Assembly: GCA_049115935.1 (NCBI GenBank)
Contig: JAGDZK010000016.1
Location: forward strand, 75,317 to 139,316
Source of the DNA: Bermanella sp049115935
GTDB taxonomy: Bacteria > Pseudomonadota > Gammaproteobacteria > Pseudomonadales > Oceanobacteraceae
Length of the DNA: 64,000 nucleotides
Reading direction: 5' to 3'
Below are positions 16,730-26,006 of the stretch, piece after piece; within the stretch, counting starts at the first letter, position 1; every line of letters begins with the position of its first letter. The notes under the pieces were generated by a model. That model had not been told where the DNA came from. It did no database searches and was given only the letters and a program-made list of their open reading frames with translations. The position numbers were made by a program, and so were the translations under genes.

Positions 16730-16759
16730 TTGAGCTTTCGATTTGGTTTTCATTTTTGA

Positions 16760-16784
16760 AAAGGTCGCTTTGCGGCCTTTTTTT
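16760..16784 (+). terminator. Rho-independent terminator of the RND operon
   Basis: AAAGGTCGC (16760-16768) pairs with GCGGCCTTT (16772-16780), one G-T wobble, three-base loop, followed by a T run. It lies 31 bases after the permease stop. Confidence 0.85.
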
Positions 16785-16833
16785 ATTTTAAAAAGCTGTT
16801 ATAACAAAGTATAGAAATAACTGGAGATTGCTT

Positions 16834-17184
16834 GTGTCTGTCCATGAAAAAATTAACTATGTAGAGCTTCCTGCTCATGATTTAGACAAGGTGAAGGCTT
16901 TTTTTACACAGGCGTTTTCATGGAAATTTACGGACTATGGTGCAGAATATACTGCGTTTACTTATTCAGGTGTAGACGGTGGTTTTTTTAAATCGCCACT
17001 GTCATCATCAACTCAAAAAGGAGCCGCATTGATTGTACTGTATAGTGAAAATATTCAGCATAGCCTAGATAAAGTTGAGCAAGCAGGAGGGAAAATAATA
17101 AAACCTATTTTTCAGTTTCCAGGTGGGCGCCGATTTCACTTTCAAGACCCATGCAAAAATGAATGGGCAGTTTGGGCGCTGTAG
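16834..17184 (+). CDS. VOC (glyoxalase/bleomycin-resistance fold) family protein
   Basis: 116-residue single-domain vicinal-oxygen-chelate protein. It opens with INYVELPAHDLDKVKAFFTQ and closes with GRRFHFQDPCKNEWAVW, both usual in the YtfH/PhnB-like small VOC proteins. GTG at 16834 is chosen because TGGAG lies seven bases upstream. Possible metal ligands include Glu and His residues at the family positions, but enzymatic activity is unassigned. It stands alone after the RND terminator and ends almost against the convergent histidine kinase gene. Confidence 0.8.
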   Translation: MSVHEKINYVELPAHDLDKVKAFFTQAFSWKFTDYGAEYTAFTYSGVDGGFFKSPLSSSTQKGAALIVLYSENIQHSLDKVEQAGGKIIKPIFQFPGGRRFHFQDPCKNEWAVWAL

Positions 17185-17185
17185 C

Positions 17186-18685
17186 TTAATTTTGCTCGAG
17201 TTTATCAGTAGAGACTTTTTTAGGTAGCGTAATAATAAATTGGCTGCCTTCACCCAAAGTTGAGTTTACATCTATGGTGCCTTGCAACTTGTGGCTCACA
17301 ATATTGTAAATAATGTGCATGCCTAAACCTGTACCGCCATTACCGCGTTTTGTTGTGAAGAATGGATCAAAAATTTTCTTTCTAACGTCATCACTCATAC
17401 CTTTACCGTCATCACTGTATGTGATTTCAATATCTTCTTTGAGTTGTTTCACTTGGATTCGAATATTGCCATTATCGCTGGGCTCATATGCGTGTATGAG
17501 GCTGTTCATAATGAGATTGGTGAATACTTGAGAAAGGGCACCGGGAAGGCTATGAATGATAATGTCGGGCTCACAATCAAGAATAATGGCCACTTGGTAA
17601 CGCTTTAGGTTGGGTTTTAATGTGTAAAGTGTTTCTTGCAGGTAATCATTTAAATTAAAGTCTCGATCCTCATCATAACTTTGATCGGCGCTTACTTGCT
17701 TGAAGCTGGTCATTAAGTCACTGGCACGAACCAAGTTGGCAGTCATTAAACGGATGCCATCGTTAAAAGTATCAATAAATACTTTTAATTCATTTTTGGT
17801 CAGAGTGCCTTCGTAAAACCCTGTTTCTAACTGCTTAAGGCTGTCCTCTACATAACTGGCGCTGGTCCTGGCGACGCCAAGTGGGGTGTTGATCTCATGG
17901 CTAATGCCCGCAACCAAGGAGCCAAGTGAGGCCATCTTTTCACTTTCTACTAACTGGGACTGTGCGTGCTTTAGTTCGACCAATGCTTGCTCTGCTTTGT
18001 CTCGCTCTGAAGTCAGCATTTCATCATGTTGAACTTGCTGTTGCTGTGCTTCGTTAAATGTTTCAACGAGGGTGCCAATTTCATCGTTACTACTCCAGTC
18101 AACAGGGTGGTGCTTGCCGTCTTCCTGAGATGCCTCGATGCTTTTCATGATGGACTCGATGGGGGTAACCACCCAGCGTCTAAAGACTAAAAAAACCACG
18201 ATAAAAATGCTGAGCAAAGCTACCAGAGCGGTGGGTATGCGGCTCAGTAGTATGAATTTCAATCTATCGTTATCCAGCTCAACTCGAAATGATGCAACCA
18301 CAACCCCTATGTACTGGTTTTCAAAAATAATAGGTTCACTGAAAAGCTCTACATCGGCTGATTCAGGGTGCTGGCAATTCTCCGGTGAATTCTCGGTGAA
18401 GTTGGCATCCGACATGAGCTCAATGCATAAAATATGCGGGTCTTGAGCATACTGCGTGAGGTAGTTATTGATAAATTGCTGGTCTAGGTTCCAAGTGGGT
18501 ATGGCGACCACTTTAGCCAACTGTTGAACTTGAGTTTTAACTTGAGCCAATTGTGTTGCTTTTAGGCTCTGGCTTTCAATATAGATAATAACCGCCGCAT
18601 AAAGCACACCGGCCAATAGTGTGAAAGGCAGTGAGATAAAAAATAGTCGTTTGACTAGACTGTTTTTTGTCATGTTAGCTGGCAA
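17186..18685 (-). CDS. Membrane sensor histidine kinase
   Basis: 499 residues. Helix 1 is at about 14-36 and helix 2 at about 150-168, enclosing a ~110-residue periplasmic sensor with two cysteines; a HAMP segment (TPIESIMKSIEAS) and a coiled coil follow. The H-box is SHEINTPLG with His263, then a HATPase domain (N box TNLIMNSLIHAYE, DDGKGM, FDPFFTTKRGNGGTGLGMHI). The FFTTK/GTGLG style is that of the HWE/NtrB-like hybrid-free kinases. No response regulator is adjacent, so its partner is unknown. TTG at 18685 has AGAAGG eight bases upstream; ATG 18673 is an alternative without one. Confidence 0.88.
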   Translation of the reverse strand: MPANMTKNSLVKRLFFISLPFTLLAGVLYAAVIIYIESQSLKATQLAQVKTQVQQLAKVVAIPTWNLDQQFINNYLTQYAQDPHILCIELMSDANFTENSPENCQHPESADVELFSEPIIFENQYIGVVVASFRVELDNDRLKFILLSRIPTALVALLSIFIVVFLVFRRWVVTPIESIMKSIEASQEDGKHHPVDWSSNDEIGTLVETFNEAQQQQVQHDEMLTSERDKAEQALVELKHAQSQLVESEKMASLGSLVAGISHEINTPLGVARTSASYVEDSLKQLETGFYEGTLTKNELKVFIDTFNDGIRLMTANLVRASDLMTSFKQVSADQSYDEDRDFNLNDYLQETLYTLKPNLKRYQVAIILDCEPDIIIHSLPGALSQVFTNLIMNSLIHAYEPSDNGNIRIQVKQLKEDIEITYSDDGKGMSDDVRKKIFDPFFTTKRGNGGTGLGMHIIYNIVSHKLQGTIDVNSTLGEGSQFIITLPKKVSTDKLEQN

Positions 18686-18891
18686 AGTGTAGCCTTCTAA
18701 GTATTTGATGCTTATATGATTATTCTAACTTATAAAGGTTAGGCTGAAAGCGCAATTTGAGCCAACTTTAAAATAGATTGTCTAACAAGTGGACTGTCTG
18801 GGTGCATCGCGCCATAATGTGCAGTACAAATTGATACTAGCTGATTGGTTTCGGCCAAAACATAATAAAAACAACAAAAACAGGCATTTCA

Positions 18892-20427
18892 ATGAGTCAG
18901 GTTAATTCCCTTTCCGTAGTTGAATCATTCGCCCATAAACGGGTTTTAATCACTGGTGTTACCGGTTTTCTGGGTAAAGCTATTCTTGAAAAGATATTGC
19001 GTGAAACCCCTGATGTCTCCAAGGTCTACGTATTAGTGCGTTCAAGTGCTCGCTTAAGTGCCCATGAGCGCTGTATGGCTGATGTATTTGATTCTAGCTT
19101 ATTTGGTGTTTTAAGAGATAAACATGGAGCTGGGTTTGATGCCTTTATTGCAAGTAAAGTTGAGGTGATTTCAGGTGAGTTAACGGCGCCATTATTTGAC
19201 TTGCAAGAAGTTGAGTTTTCTAAGATTGCCGAGTCTCTTGATTTGGTGATTAACTCAGCGGCCAGTGTTAACTTTCGTGAGGCCATGGACCAAGCGCTTA
19301 AAATCAATACCTTGAGCCTAAATAATATTGTGGCTTTAACTCAGTATAAAGGCGACTCAGCTAATCCTACTAAAGTCTTACAAGTATCCACGTGTTATGT
19401 GAATGGTTTTAATCGTGGCGTGATGCGTGAAGAGGTGGTGTCACCAGCATCAGGATTAATTCCGCGAAAAGATGACGATACTTTTGAGATTCAGCCTGTT
19501 ATAGAGCAATTGAACGCAAAAATTGATCGCATTTATCAAACCACAGGCAACCTAGATAAACAGCAAAAGAAATTGATTCAATTAGGTATTCAGCAAAGTC
19601 AGCACTTTGGTTGGAATGATACCTATACATTTACTAAGTGGCTTGGGGAGCAATTGCTGATCCAGGCCCTTGATAAGAAAAATGTCACTATTTTGCGTCC
19701 ATCGATTATTGAGAGTGCGGTGAGTTCACCATTACCTGGTTGGGTTGAAGGCGTAAAGGTAGCGGATGCCCTTATTTATGCTTATGCAAAAGGCCGTGTG
19801 TCTATTTTCCCAGGTGAGGATAGTGGTGTGCTTGATGTAATTCCGGTGGATTTAGTCGCTAATTCTGCGTTGATGTGCAGTGCGCAGTTGTTTCAAAAGA
19901 GTACGACATATCGAATTTACCAGTGCTGCAGTGGGCGTTTGAATCCTATTAAATTAAAGCAGTTTATCGATTATGTGCAGCAAGCTTCTTTACAACAGTA
20001 CAAAGAGCTGCCGAAATTATTTGCGGGCAAACCACAAGATACATTTAAAACAGTGAGCCCAAAAACGTTCCGTTTGTATATGGCCGCTTTAAAAGGCAGT
20101 ACGTGGCTGAAAACCATAATAGGGCGTTCATTTGGTTCTAAAAGTGCTGGCCGATTAATGGAAAAAGCCAATACCACTGCAAGTTTGGCTATGATCTTTG
20201 GATTTTATACGGCACCTAAATATCGATTTGATTCACTGCAATTGGAGCAGTTACAAAGTAGGTTCTCTGTTGTCGAGCAAAAAGCTTTTAATACGAAAGC
20301 TGACAGTTACAGTTGGAAGGTGTATTTACAAAACATTCACTTGGCGGGTTTGCATAAATATGCATTGGCGGGCAAGCCAGACCTGACTCAAAAAACGGAT
20401 GTAAACAAAACTAAGCAAGCGGCATAA
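18892..20427 (+). CDS. Alcohol-forming fatty acyl-CoA reductase
   Basis: Reduces fatty acyl-CoA (or acyl-ACP) with NADPH through the aldehyde to the fatty alcohol, the alcohol donor for wax esters. The 511-residue protein matches in length and motifs the Marinobacter hydrocarbonoclasticus (aquaeolei) enzyme Maqu_2507 as I remember it: ITGVTGFLGK nucleotide-binding loop (20-29), INSAASVNFRE, STCYVNG, the catalytic YTFTK (Tyr245, Lys249) within SDTYTFTKWLGEQLL-like sequence, IPVDLVANS and IYQCCSG. The C-terminal domain is of the Sterile/FAR_C kind. It is monocistronic; no wax ester synthase is in the window. A convergent hairpin overlaps the neighbouring trmO end. Confidence 0.92.
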   Translation: MSQVNSLSVVESFAHKRVLITGVTGFLGKAILEKILRETPDVSKVYVLVRSSARLSAHERCMADVFDSSLFGVLRDKHGAGFDAFIASKVEVISGELTAPLFDLQEVEFSKIAESLDLVINSAASVNFREAMDQALKINTLSLNNIVALTQYKGDSANPTKVLQVSTCYVNGFNRGVMREEVVSPASGLIPRKDDDTFEIQPVIEQLNAKIDRIYQTTGNLDKQQKKLIQLGIQQSQHFGWNDTYTFTKWLGEQLLIQALDKKNVTILRPSIIESAVSSPLPGWVEGVKVADALIYAYAKGRVSIFPGEDSGVLDVIPVDLVANSALMCSAQLFQKSTTYRIYQCCSGRLNPIKLKQFIDYVQQASLQQYKELPKLFAGKPQDTFKTVSPKTFRLYMAALKGSTWLKTIIGRSFGSKSAGRLMEKANTTASLAMIFGFYTAPKYRFDSLQLEQLQSRFSVVEQKAFNTKADSYSWKVYLQNIHLAGLHKYALAGKPDLTQKTDVNKTKQAA

Positions 20428-20443
20428 TTTGTTGTTTGTTTTT

Positions 20444-20480
20444 GTTGAGCTTGTTAATTAAACCGGCTCAACTGTTTTTA
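20444..20480. terminator. Candidate convergent terminator hairpin
   Basis: GTTGAGC (20444-20450) and GCTCAAC (20466-20472) pair perfectly across a 15-base loop and lead into TGTTTTTA. The right arm lies inside the last codons of trmO. Weak because the loop is long. Confidence 0.35.
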
Positions 20481-21156
20481 CTTCTATTATCTCCTTATTA
20501 TCTTTTATGTCATAAATCCATGTGACATTCATGTCTTCTAATTTTGCACCGTAAACTCGGCTGTTATCTATTTTATGAAAAGCAGGCTTTGGATCTTGTG
20601 ATAATACTTGAATAATTAATGTTTGAAGTGCAGGGTTTTTTGATAGCGCTGCTTGCGCTACTTTAGAAAAAATGACAGGGATTGATTTAGGCGCTGTCTG
20701 TGCAAAAGGATAAACAGCTTGTTCAATGCTATCGCTGTAGGGGATATAGGGTTTGATATCAATAATAGGGGTGCCGTCAATTAAATCTAAACCGCTTACA
20801 TGCAATGCTACATTTCCTTGTGTGATATCGACACGGTCTAATTTGACCACGGACATGCCCAGTGCGTTTGGGCGATGAGTGGCGCGAGTGGCAAATACGC
20901 CCATTTTTTTGTTGCCACCTAATCTTGGTGGGCGCACTTTAGCTTTCCAGCCCTGATCAATGCATTGATGGAAAATAAAGTGCAGCCAAATGTGGCTGCA
21001 CTCTTCAAGACCTGCAATGCAGTCTGGGTCATTAAAAGGTGAGATGAACTCAATTATGCCGGTAGCCGCACTTACAAGTCCCGGTTGTCGAGGAGTGGCG
21101 AATTTCTCTTTATAACAAGAGCGTGTAAAAGCGATTGGAGTGACATCAAATTTCAT
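20458..21156 (-). CDS. trmO: tRNA (t6A37) N6-methyltransferase TrmO (TsaA family)
   Basis: SAM-dependent enzyme that methylates threonylcarbamoyladenosine at position 37 of certain threonine tRNAs, making m6t6A. The 232-residue length fits the family (~235). Conserved stretches are TPIAFTRSCYKEKFATPRQP at the N-terminus, LEECSHIWLHFIFH, KVRPPRLGGNKKMGVFATRA and HRPNALGMSVVKL. The C-terminal ~70 residues form the second small domain. It is monocistronic, converges with the fatty acyl-CoA reductase and lies downstream of a GGDEF gene on the same strand. Confidence 0.93.
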   Translation of the reverse strand: MKFDVTPIAFTRSCYKEKFATPRQPGLVSAATGIIEFISPFNDPDCIAGLEECSHIWLHFIFHQCIDQGWKAKVRPPRLGGNKKMGVFATRATHRPNALGMSVVKLDRVDITQGNVALHVSGLDLIDGTPIIDIKPYIPYSDSIEQAVYPFAQTAPKSIPVIFSKVAQAALSKNPALQTLIIQVLSQDPKPAFHKIDNSRVYGAKLEDMNVTWIYDIKDNKEIIEVKTVEPV

Positions 21157-21198
21157 GGCGCCATTCTAGCCATTTATCAAACGCGACTCCAATACCTT

Positions 21199-22131
21199 TT
21201 ATTGTGCAGTGACGGCGTAACTTTCTTTACAAACGCATACTTTGTTACGGCCAGATTGTTTTGCTTGATATAGCGCGGTATCAGCACGCTTCAATAGTCC
21301 ATTGCTGGTGTCATCATCTTTTAGCATGGCAAGCCCTGTACTTAATGTAACTTGTAATAGCCCTTTGTCGGTTGAGATACAAAGGTCAGAGACCGTCATG
21401 CGGATGCGCTCTGCAATCAAGCGGGCATTGGCAATATTGGCATTGTTGAGCAGCACAATAAATTCTTCTCCGCCGTAGCGGAAGCATATGTCGGTTTGCC
21501 GAATGCATTTTTTAATTTGAACAACTACCTCTTTTAATACTTCATCACCTACTAGGTGGCCATAACCATCATTGATACTTTTGAAGTGATCAAGGTCAAT
21601 CATTAAAACGCTTAAATCATAATCAAGTCGCTTACTTAGTTCGATTTCACGGTTTAAATTGTCATCTAAAGCAATACGGTTACCTGCTCCTGTTAATGGA
21701 TCTTTAAACGCTTGATCAAGTGCACTGCGATATCGCATGGCATTTCTTAGCGGGTAAACCAATGTCCCCATCAATGCTTCTAAATTAGCCAGTTCGTGTT
21801 CACGGAAGCGGGTGCTGCGAAAAAAGGTTAGATCACCTAAGTAGTTACCTTGGGCTTTTAGTTGATAGTTGCTGCTGTGTACGCCTAAAGAGCCCAGTGT
21901 AAATTGAATATTTAGGTCGCTATTTTCATAAACAAGGCCGTCGATTAAAACAGTGCTGGCGATCTCCCGTTGAAAAACGCCAAGCAGGGTTTGATAGTCC
22001 AAACTGGTTTGTAAAAAAGTCGCGAGGCGAATTAATACATCCGATTTAATCTGAGGTTTAGCTGCAAGCTGAGAGTAAGGCGTCAACTTGTCATCTTGAT
22101 GTTCTGTGATGTTGGAAAACTGAGTCGCCAT
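21199..22131 (-). CDS. Diguanylate cyclase (GAF-like sensor plus GGDEF)
   Basis: Makes cyclic di-GMP. Of 310 residues, about 30-135 form a GAF-like sensory region without membrane helices. The catalytic domain starts at DPLTGAGNR and has the intact active site RYGGEEF (GGEEF at 220-224). An RxxD inhibitory site, RQTD at 211-214, sits exactly five residues before it, so product inhibition is likely. There is no EAL domain. The signal is unknown. It is upstream of trmO on the same strand, with 42 bases between. Confidence 0.92.
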   Translation of the reverse strand: MATQFSNITEHQDDKLTPYSQLAAKPQIKSDVLIRLATFLQTSLDYQTLLGVFQREIASTVLIDGLVYENSDLNIQFTLGSLGVHSSNYQLKAQGNYLGDLTFFRSTRFREHELANLEALMGTLVYPLRNAMRYRSALDQAFKDPLTGAGNRIALDDNLNREIELSKRLDYDLSVLMIDLDHFKSINDGYGHLVGDEVLKEVVVQIKKCIRQTDICFRYGGEEFIVLLNNANIANARLIAERIRMTVSDLCISTDKGLLQVTLSTGLAMLKDDDTSNGLLKRADTALYQAKQSGRNKVCVCKESYAVTAQ

Positions 22132-22353
22132 AATCGGGCCTCATACAAAAAATATCAATTTGAATAAGCGATAACCATGCCAATGATAGGTTTTTATAAA
22201 AACACCATATATATCAATGGCTTGAGAGTATTTAGGCGATAAATGAAACGGATTGGATGTAATTTGACGGAATTTAAGCAGGTGCGACGAGGGATGTGTC
22301 AGATTATTGAACGTATATATAATGAAGAATTACATTCTTTTGACGCTTTATGA

Positions 22354-22377
22354 CCAGCTTGTGTATTTACAAGCTGG
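22354..22377 (-). terminator. Hairpin after the mtaD-ubiG-mupP-yciK operon
   Basis: CCAGCTTGT (22354-22362) and ACAAGCTGG (22369-22377) form a perfect nine-base stem with a six-base loop, 16 bases past the yciK stop. The T tract on the minus strand is poor, so termination may not be purely intrinsic. Confidence 0.5.
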
Positions 22378-22392
22378 CCGTCAAATAAACGT

Positions 22393-23124
22393 TTATTGTT
22401 GGAATGTAAGGGCCTGGCCATGAGTGCTGTGCCCAGCATCGCTCATTAGGTGAATGTATTCATCAATGATGGCGTGAGGTGTTTTAACGGTCTCAGGGTT
22501 TTCAGCGGGATAAGCCGCTGCACGCATGCTGGTGCGAGTCCCTCCAGGGTTGTAGCTGTTAACTCGCACTTTACTGGTGTTTTCAAGTTCGGCGGCCATG
22601 GTTTGCATCAAGCCTTCAATGGCAAACTTTGAAACGGCGTAAGCTCCCCAGAATGCTTTGCTTTCTCGGCCAACACTGGATGATGTGAAAATAATGGAGG
22701 CGTGCTTGTCGCTGCTTTCAAGTAAAGGCAGTAGGGTGCGAGACATTAAAAATTGGCTGTTCACATTAATGTCCATGACCTTACTCCAAGTTTGCCAGTT
22801 GTAGTTGGCAATGGGGGTTTTTTGTCCCAGCATGGCGGCATTGAGTAATAGCCCGTCTAAACGCCCGAACTCTTTTTGGATCATGTCTCGTAATTGAAAG
22901 TAAGCTTCTTCAGGGGCCGTCTCAAGATCGAATGCGACGATGACAGGCTCAGGTAAGCCTTGCGACATAAAGTCATCGTATATGGCGTTAAGTTTGTCTT
23001 CGGTGCGGGCTAACAAAATAACCGTGGCACCAGCTTGTGCGAAACCATAGGAGGCCGCTTCACCAATGCCATAACTGGCGCCTGTTACGAGAATTATTTT
23101 GTCCTGTAGGGGTTTTGTGTTCAT
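22393..23124 (-). CDS. yciK: Short-chain dehydrogenase YciK
   Basis: Rossmann-fold oxidoreductase of unknown substrate. The 243-residue protein has TGASYGIG at 14-21 (cofactor binding), NAAML in the NNAG-like position, the catalytic Ser in IIFTSSSVGR, and YAVSK (Tyr-x-x-x-Lys). YciK genes are commonly the last gene after ubiG and mupP, as here, with 16 bases between. The clustering hints at a link to quinone or envelope metabolism, but no reaction has been established that I know of. Confidence 0.87.
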   Translation of the reverse strand: MNTKPLQDKIILVTGASYGIGEAASYGFAQAGATVILLARTEDKLNAIYDDFMSQGLPEPVIVAFDLETAPEEAYFQLRDMIQKEFGRLDGLLLNAAMLGQKTPIANYNWQTWSKVMDINVNSQFLMSRTLLPLLESSDKHASIIFTSSSVGRESKAFWGAYAVSKFAIEGLMQTMAAELENTSKVRVNSYNPGGTRTSMRAAAYPAENPETVKTPHAIIDEYIHLMSDAGHSTHGQALTFQQ

Positions 23125-23140
23125 AACGTTTCCGAAAATA

Positions 23141-23869
23141 TTAACGATTGGCCGCTTGCGGTGATGATTTGCCGCTTTGTGGGCTCAATAGCTTCTTTAA
23201 AATAGTGTTTAACTCATGGGCTGTTTCAACGCACCAAGTGGCTTGCCAGCTCTGTGCTTCATTTTGAGTGTGTACATAGCCATAGCTCGCGGCAATAGTT
23301 GCCATACTAGCTCGTTTGCCTGCTTCTATGTCTCGAGCGTGGTCGCCCACATAGATGCATTGTTCTGGATTTAACTGGATGTCATTGCACGCTTTATAGA
23401 GTGGCTCAGGGTCGGGCTTTGTATTTTTTACATCGTCAGGGCACACCAATGTACTCATGCGGCTATCGAGCTTGAGTGCTTTGAGCAATGCTTCGCTGTA
23501 AATGCGAGGTTTGTTGGTCACAATTCCCCAGGGGATGTGATTCTCTTCGCACCAATTTAATGTGTCATTTAAGCCATCAAATAGTTTACTTTTACGGGCA
23601 ATGTTAGTGAGGTAAAGACTTAAGAATTGTTGTTTTTTGCTTTCAAACTCAGGGTGCCCCTCGGAGATGTCAAAGCCAAGAGTGATCATGGCGCGTGCGC
23701 CATCGCTGACCACCTTTCTGATTTCACTAGCGGGTAGTGGTACTAATTGACTCTCTTCGCGTAAGTCATTTAGGCAAAGAATAAAGTCTTCAGCGGTATC
23801 AATTAAGGTACCGTCTAAATCAAATAAAATACCTTTATAGGCTTGAGAGTCTGAGTGGCTAATGTTCAT
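23141..23869 (-). CDS. mupP: HAD phosphatase, probably MurNAc-6-phosphate phosphatase MupP
   Basis: Haloacid-dehalogenase fold with the nucleophile motif LFDLDGTLIDT (Asp17, Asp19), motif II/III in the KPRIYSEALL and NTKPDPEPL regions, and the metal motif GDHARDIEAGK. By sequence alone it could be annotated phosphoglycolate phosphatase Gph. Position argues for MupP: in Pseudomonas the gene between ubiG and yciK encodes the N-acetylmuramate-6-phosphate phosphatase of cell-wall recycling that bypasses de novo synthesis and affects fosfomycin sensitivity. It starts one base after the ubiG stop. 242 residues. Confidence 0.75.
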   Translation of the reverse strand: MNISHSDSQAYKGILFDLDGTLIDTAEDFILCLNDLREESQLVPLPASEIRKVVSDGARAMITLGFDISEGHPEFESKKQQFLSLYLTNIARKSKLFDGLNDTLNWCEENHIPWGIVTNKPRIYSEALLKALKLDSRMSTLVCPDDVKNTKPDPEPLYKACNDIQLNPEQCIYVGDHARDIEAGKRASMATIAASYGYVHTQNEAQSWQATWCVETAHELNTILKKLLSPQSGKSSPQAANR

Positions 23870-23870
23870 A

Positions 23871-24569
23871 TTATGCTGGCTTGGAGGTTTGCATTAGATA
23901 GTTCACATCAGTATCGCGACCTAATTTATAAGTTTTAGTGATAGGGTTGTAACTCATGCCAATTAATTCACCTACGGTGAGACCAGTATGGCGAGCCCAA
24001 GAGGCTAATTCGCTAGGACGAATGAATTTTTTATAATCGTGAGTGCCTTTAGGTAACATGTTTAAAACATATTCAGCACCTACTACCGCTAATAAAAAAC
24101 TTTTTGGGTTGCGGTTTAATGTTGAGAAAAACACCTGACCGCCAGGTTTGCATAACTTATAGCAAGCTTGAATGATGGATGCAGGGTCCGGTACGTGTTC
24201 TAACATTTCTAAGCAGGTGACCACGTCAAATGATGCTGGTTGCTGCTCGGCTAATTCTTCAACTGGAATTTTTTTGTAATCAATATTTAAGCCGCTTTCT
24301 AGTGCGTGTAATTTTGCAATTTTAAGTGGTGCTTCGCCCATATCTATACCTGTAACGGTGGCGCCGCGTTGTGCCATGGCTTCACTTAAAATACCGCCAC
24401 CACAACCGACATCAAGTACGGCTTTACCAGCTAGTTGTGCGTGGCCATCAATAAAATTAGTGCGCAGTGGGTTGATATCATGCAAGGGTTTGAATTCACT
24501 TTCTTTGTCCCACCAGCGACTGGCTAGTGCTTCGAATTTTGCCACTTCTGCGTGATCTACATTGCTCAT
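23871..24569 (-). CDS. ubiG: Ubiquinone biosynthesis O-methyltransferase UbiG
   Basis: Carries out both SAM-dependent O-methylations of the ubiquinone ring. The 232-residue protein has the family opening EVAKFEALASRWWD, the SAM site VLDVGCGGGILSE, LEMLEHVPDP and GTHDYKKFI. ATG at 24569 is preceded by GGA about eight bases upstream; an in-frame TTG 12 bases earlier is less likely. It is second in the mtaD-ubiG-mupP-yciK operon, 33 bases after mtaD. Confidence 0.96.
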   Translation of the reverse strand: MSNVDHAEVAKFEALASRWWDKESEFKPLHDINPLRTNFIDGHAQLAGKAVLDVGCGGGILSEAMAQRGATVTGIDMGEAPLKIAKLHALESGLNIDYKKIPVEELAEQQPASFDVVTCLEMLEHVPDPASIIQACYKLCKPGGQVFFSTLNRNPKSFLLAVVGAEYVLNMLPKGTHDYKKFIRPSELASWARHTGLTVGELIGMSYNPITKTYKLGRDTDVNYLMQTSKPA

Positions 24570-24602
24570 GATGCTTTCCAAATCAAAATTGTAAATTCAG
24601 TT

Positions 24603-25925
24603 TTAATCTTTATTGGGGCGAATTTTATTTGCCCAATTTTGAGCCATTTCAATTAATTGCGGTGTGTTGAAATGACAAAGTTGTTTGTTTTGTACTTGTA
24701 ATTTTCCGGCTACCCAAACGTGATCCACTTGCGAGGCATTCGTGCTGTATACAATATGGGAAATTGGATCATAAACAGGCGCGCAGTTAATAGCATTGAA
24801 ATCAAAACTAATGATGTCAGCTTGTTTGCCTATTTTTAATGAGCCAATTTCGTTTTCTTTGCCAAGGGCTCTGGCGCCATTAATAGTCGCCATTTTAATG
24901 GCCTCAATGGCGGGAAGGGCGCTGGCATTTTTGGAGACACCTTTTGCTAATAACGCAGCTGTGTGCATTTCACCTAGCATGTCTAGGTCGTTATTGCTGG
25001 CTGCGCCGTCTGTTCCTAGTGCTACGTTGATGCTTTTTTGTTGTAGCTCATCTACAGGGCAAAAGCCACTGGCTAACTTCAAGTTGGATTCTGGACAGTG
25101 AATAATGTGAACGTTATGTTCTTTAAATATGTCTTGGTCGACTTCATTTGCTTGCGTGACATGTACGGCTTGTACGTCAGGGCCCCAGAAACCAAGATCC
25201 CGTAGTCTCTCACTTGGGCGCTGCCCTGTTTTTTCAATGGCATCCGCTACTTCAAATTCTGTTTCATGCAGGTGAATTTGAATGGGCATGCCTAGTTGGT
25301 CTGCTAAGGAACGCACTTTTTTTATTGGATCATCGCTCACTGTATAGGGTGCGTGAGGTCCAAAACCAATATCAATTAATGGGTGATGCTTGAATGTATC
25401 GTGGGCATGTACGATTTTTTCAATATATTCATCTGCGCCACTGCCGTAAGGTGTTGGGAAGTCTAAGATAGGTCCATAAAAAATACCGCGTATACCGTAT
25501 TCAGCCGCCACTTCAGCTGCGACTTCTGGGAAAAAATACATGTCAGAAAAACAGGTGGTACCGCTTTTAAGCATTTCAGCAATGGCAAGTTTGGTTCCGT
25601 CGGCTACAAACTCTGGGCTTACCCATTGACCTTCTGCGGGCCAGATATGTTCTTCAAGCCATGTCATAAGTGGCAGGTCGTCTGCTAGTCCTTTGAATAA
25701 GCTCATGGCAGCATGACCATGGCAGTTTATGAAGCCAGGCATGATCAATTGATTCTCAAGTACATGCTCTTGAATATCGCAATACACTGAGCGAGCTTTT
25801 TCGGTTAGCAGTATATCTTTGATGATATTTTGTTCGATCACAAGGCTGTGATTGGTTAATAATTCATCATCTTCAAGTGTCAGAATCCACTTAGGAGTAA
25901 TTAGGCTCATTTGATGTGTCGTCAT
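24603..25925 (-). CDS. mtaD: Amidohydrolase MtaD (methylthioadenosine/S-adenosylhomocysteine deaminase type)
   Basis: Metal-dependent deaminase of the TRZ/ATZ group; members deaminate 5'-methylthioadenosine, S-adenosylhomocysteine or related compounds. The 440-residue TIM-barrel protein shows metal ligands in INCHGHAAM, a histidine in GFGPHAPYT and IHLHETEFEV, and an aspartate in GTDGAASNNDLD. ATG at 25925 has GGGG six bases upstream. It heads the operon with ubiG, whose methylation reactions yield S-adenosylhomocysteine, so removal of that product is a sensible inference. It diverges from gyrA. Confidence 0.88.
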   Translation of the reverse strand: MTTHQMSLITPKWILTLEDDELLTNHSLVIEQNIIKDILLTEKARSVYCDIQEHVLENQLIMPGFINCHGHAAMSLFKGLADDLPLMTWLEEHIWPAEGQWVSPEFVADGTKLAIAEMLKSGTTCFSDMYFFPEVAAEVAAEYGIRGIFYGPILDFPTPYGSGADEYIEKIVHAHDTFKHHPLIDIGFGPHAPYTVSDDPIKKVRSLADQLGMPIQIHLHETEFEVADAIEKTGQRPSERLRDLGFWGPDVQAVHVTQANEVDQDIFKEHNVHIIHCPESNLKLASGFCPVDELQQKSINVALGTDGAASNNDLDMLGEMHTAALLAKGVSKNASALPAIEAIKMATINGARALGKENEIGSLKIGKQADIISFDFNAINCAPVYDPISHIVYSTNASQVDHVWVAGKLQVQNKQLCHFNTPQLIEMAQNWANKIRPNKD

Positions 25926-26006
25926 GTGCAACCCCTTTGATTAAAAAGTGAACGTAATTGAGTAAAGTGCTGCCAGTATAACTGAAAAGGCAGGTTTTTG
26001 GCCCTT

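Noticed and set aside
23141..23869. Firm annotation as phosphoglycolate phosphatase Gph
   Set aside because: Motifs fit any HAD phosphatase of this class; gene order favours MupP.
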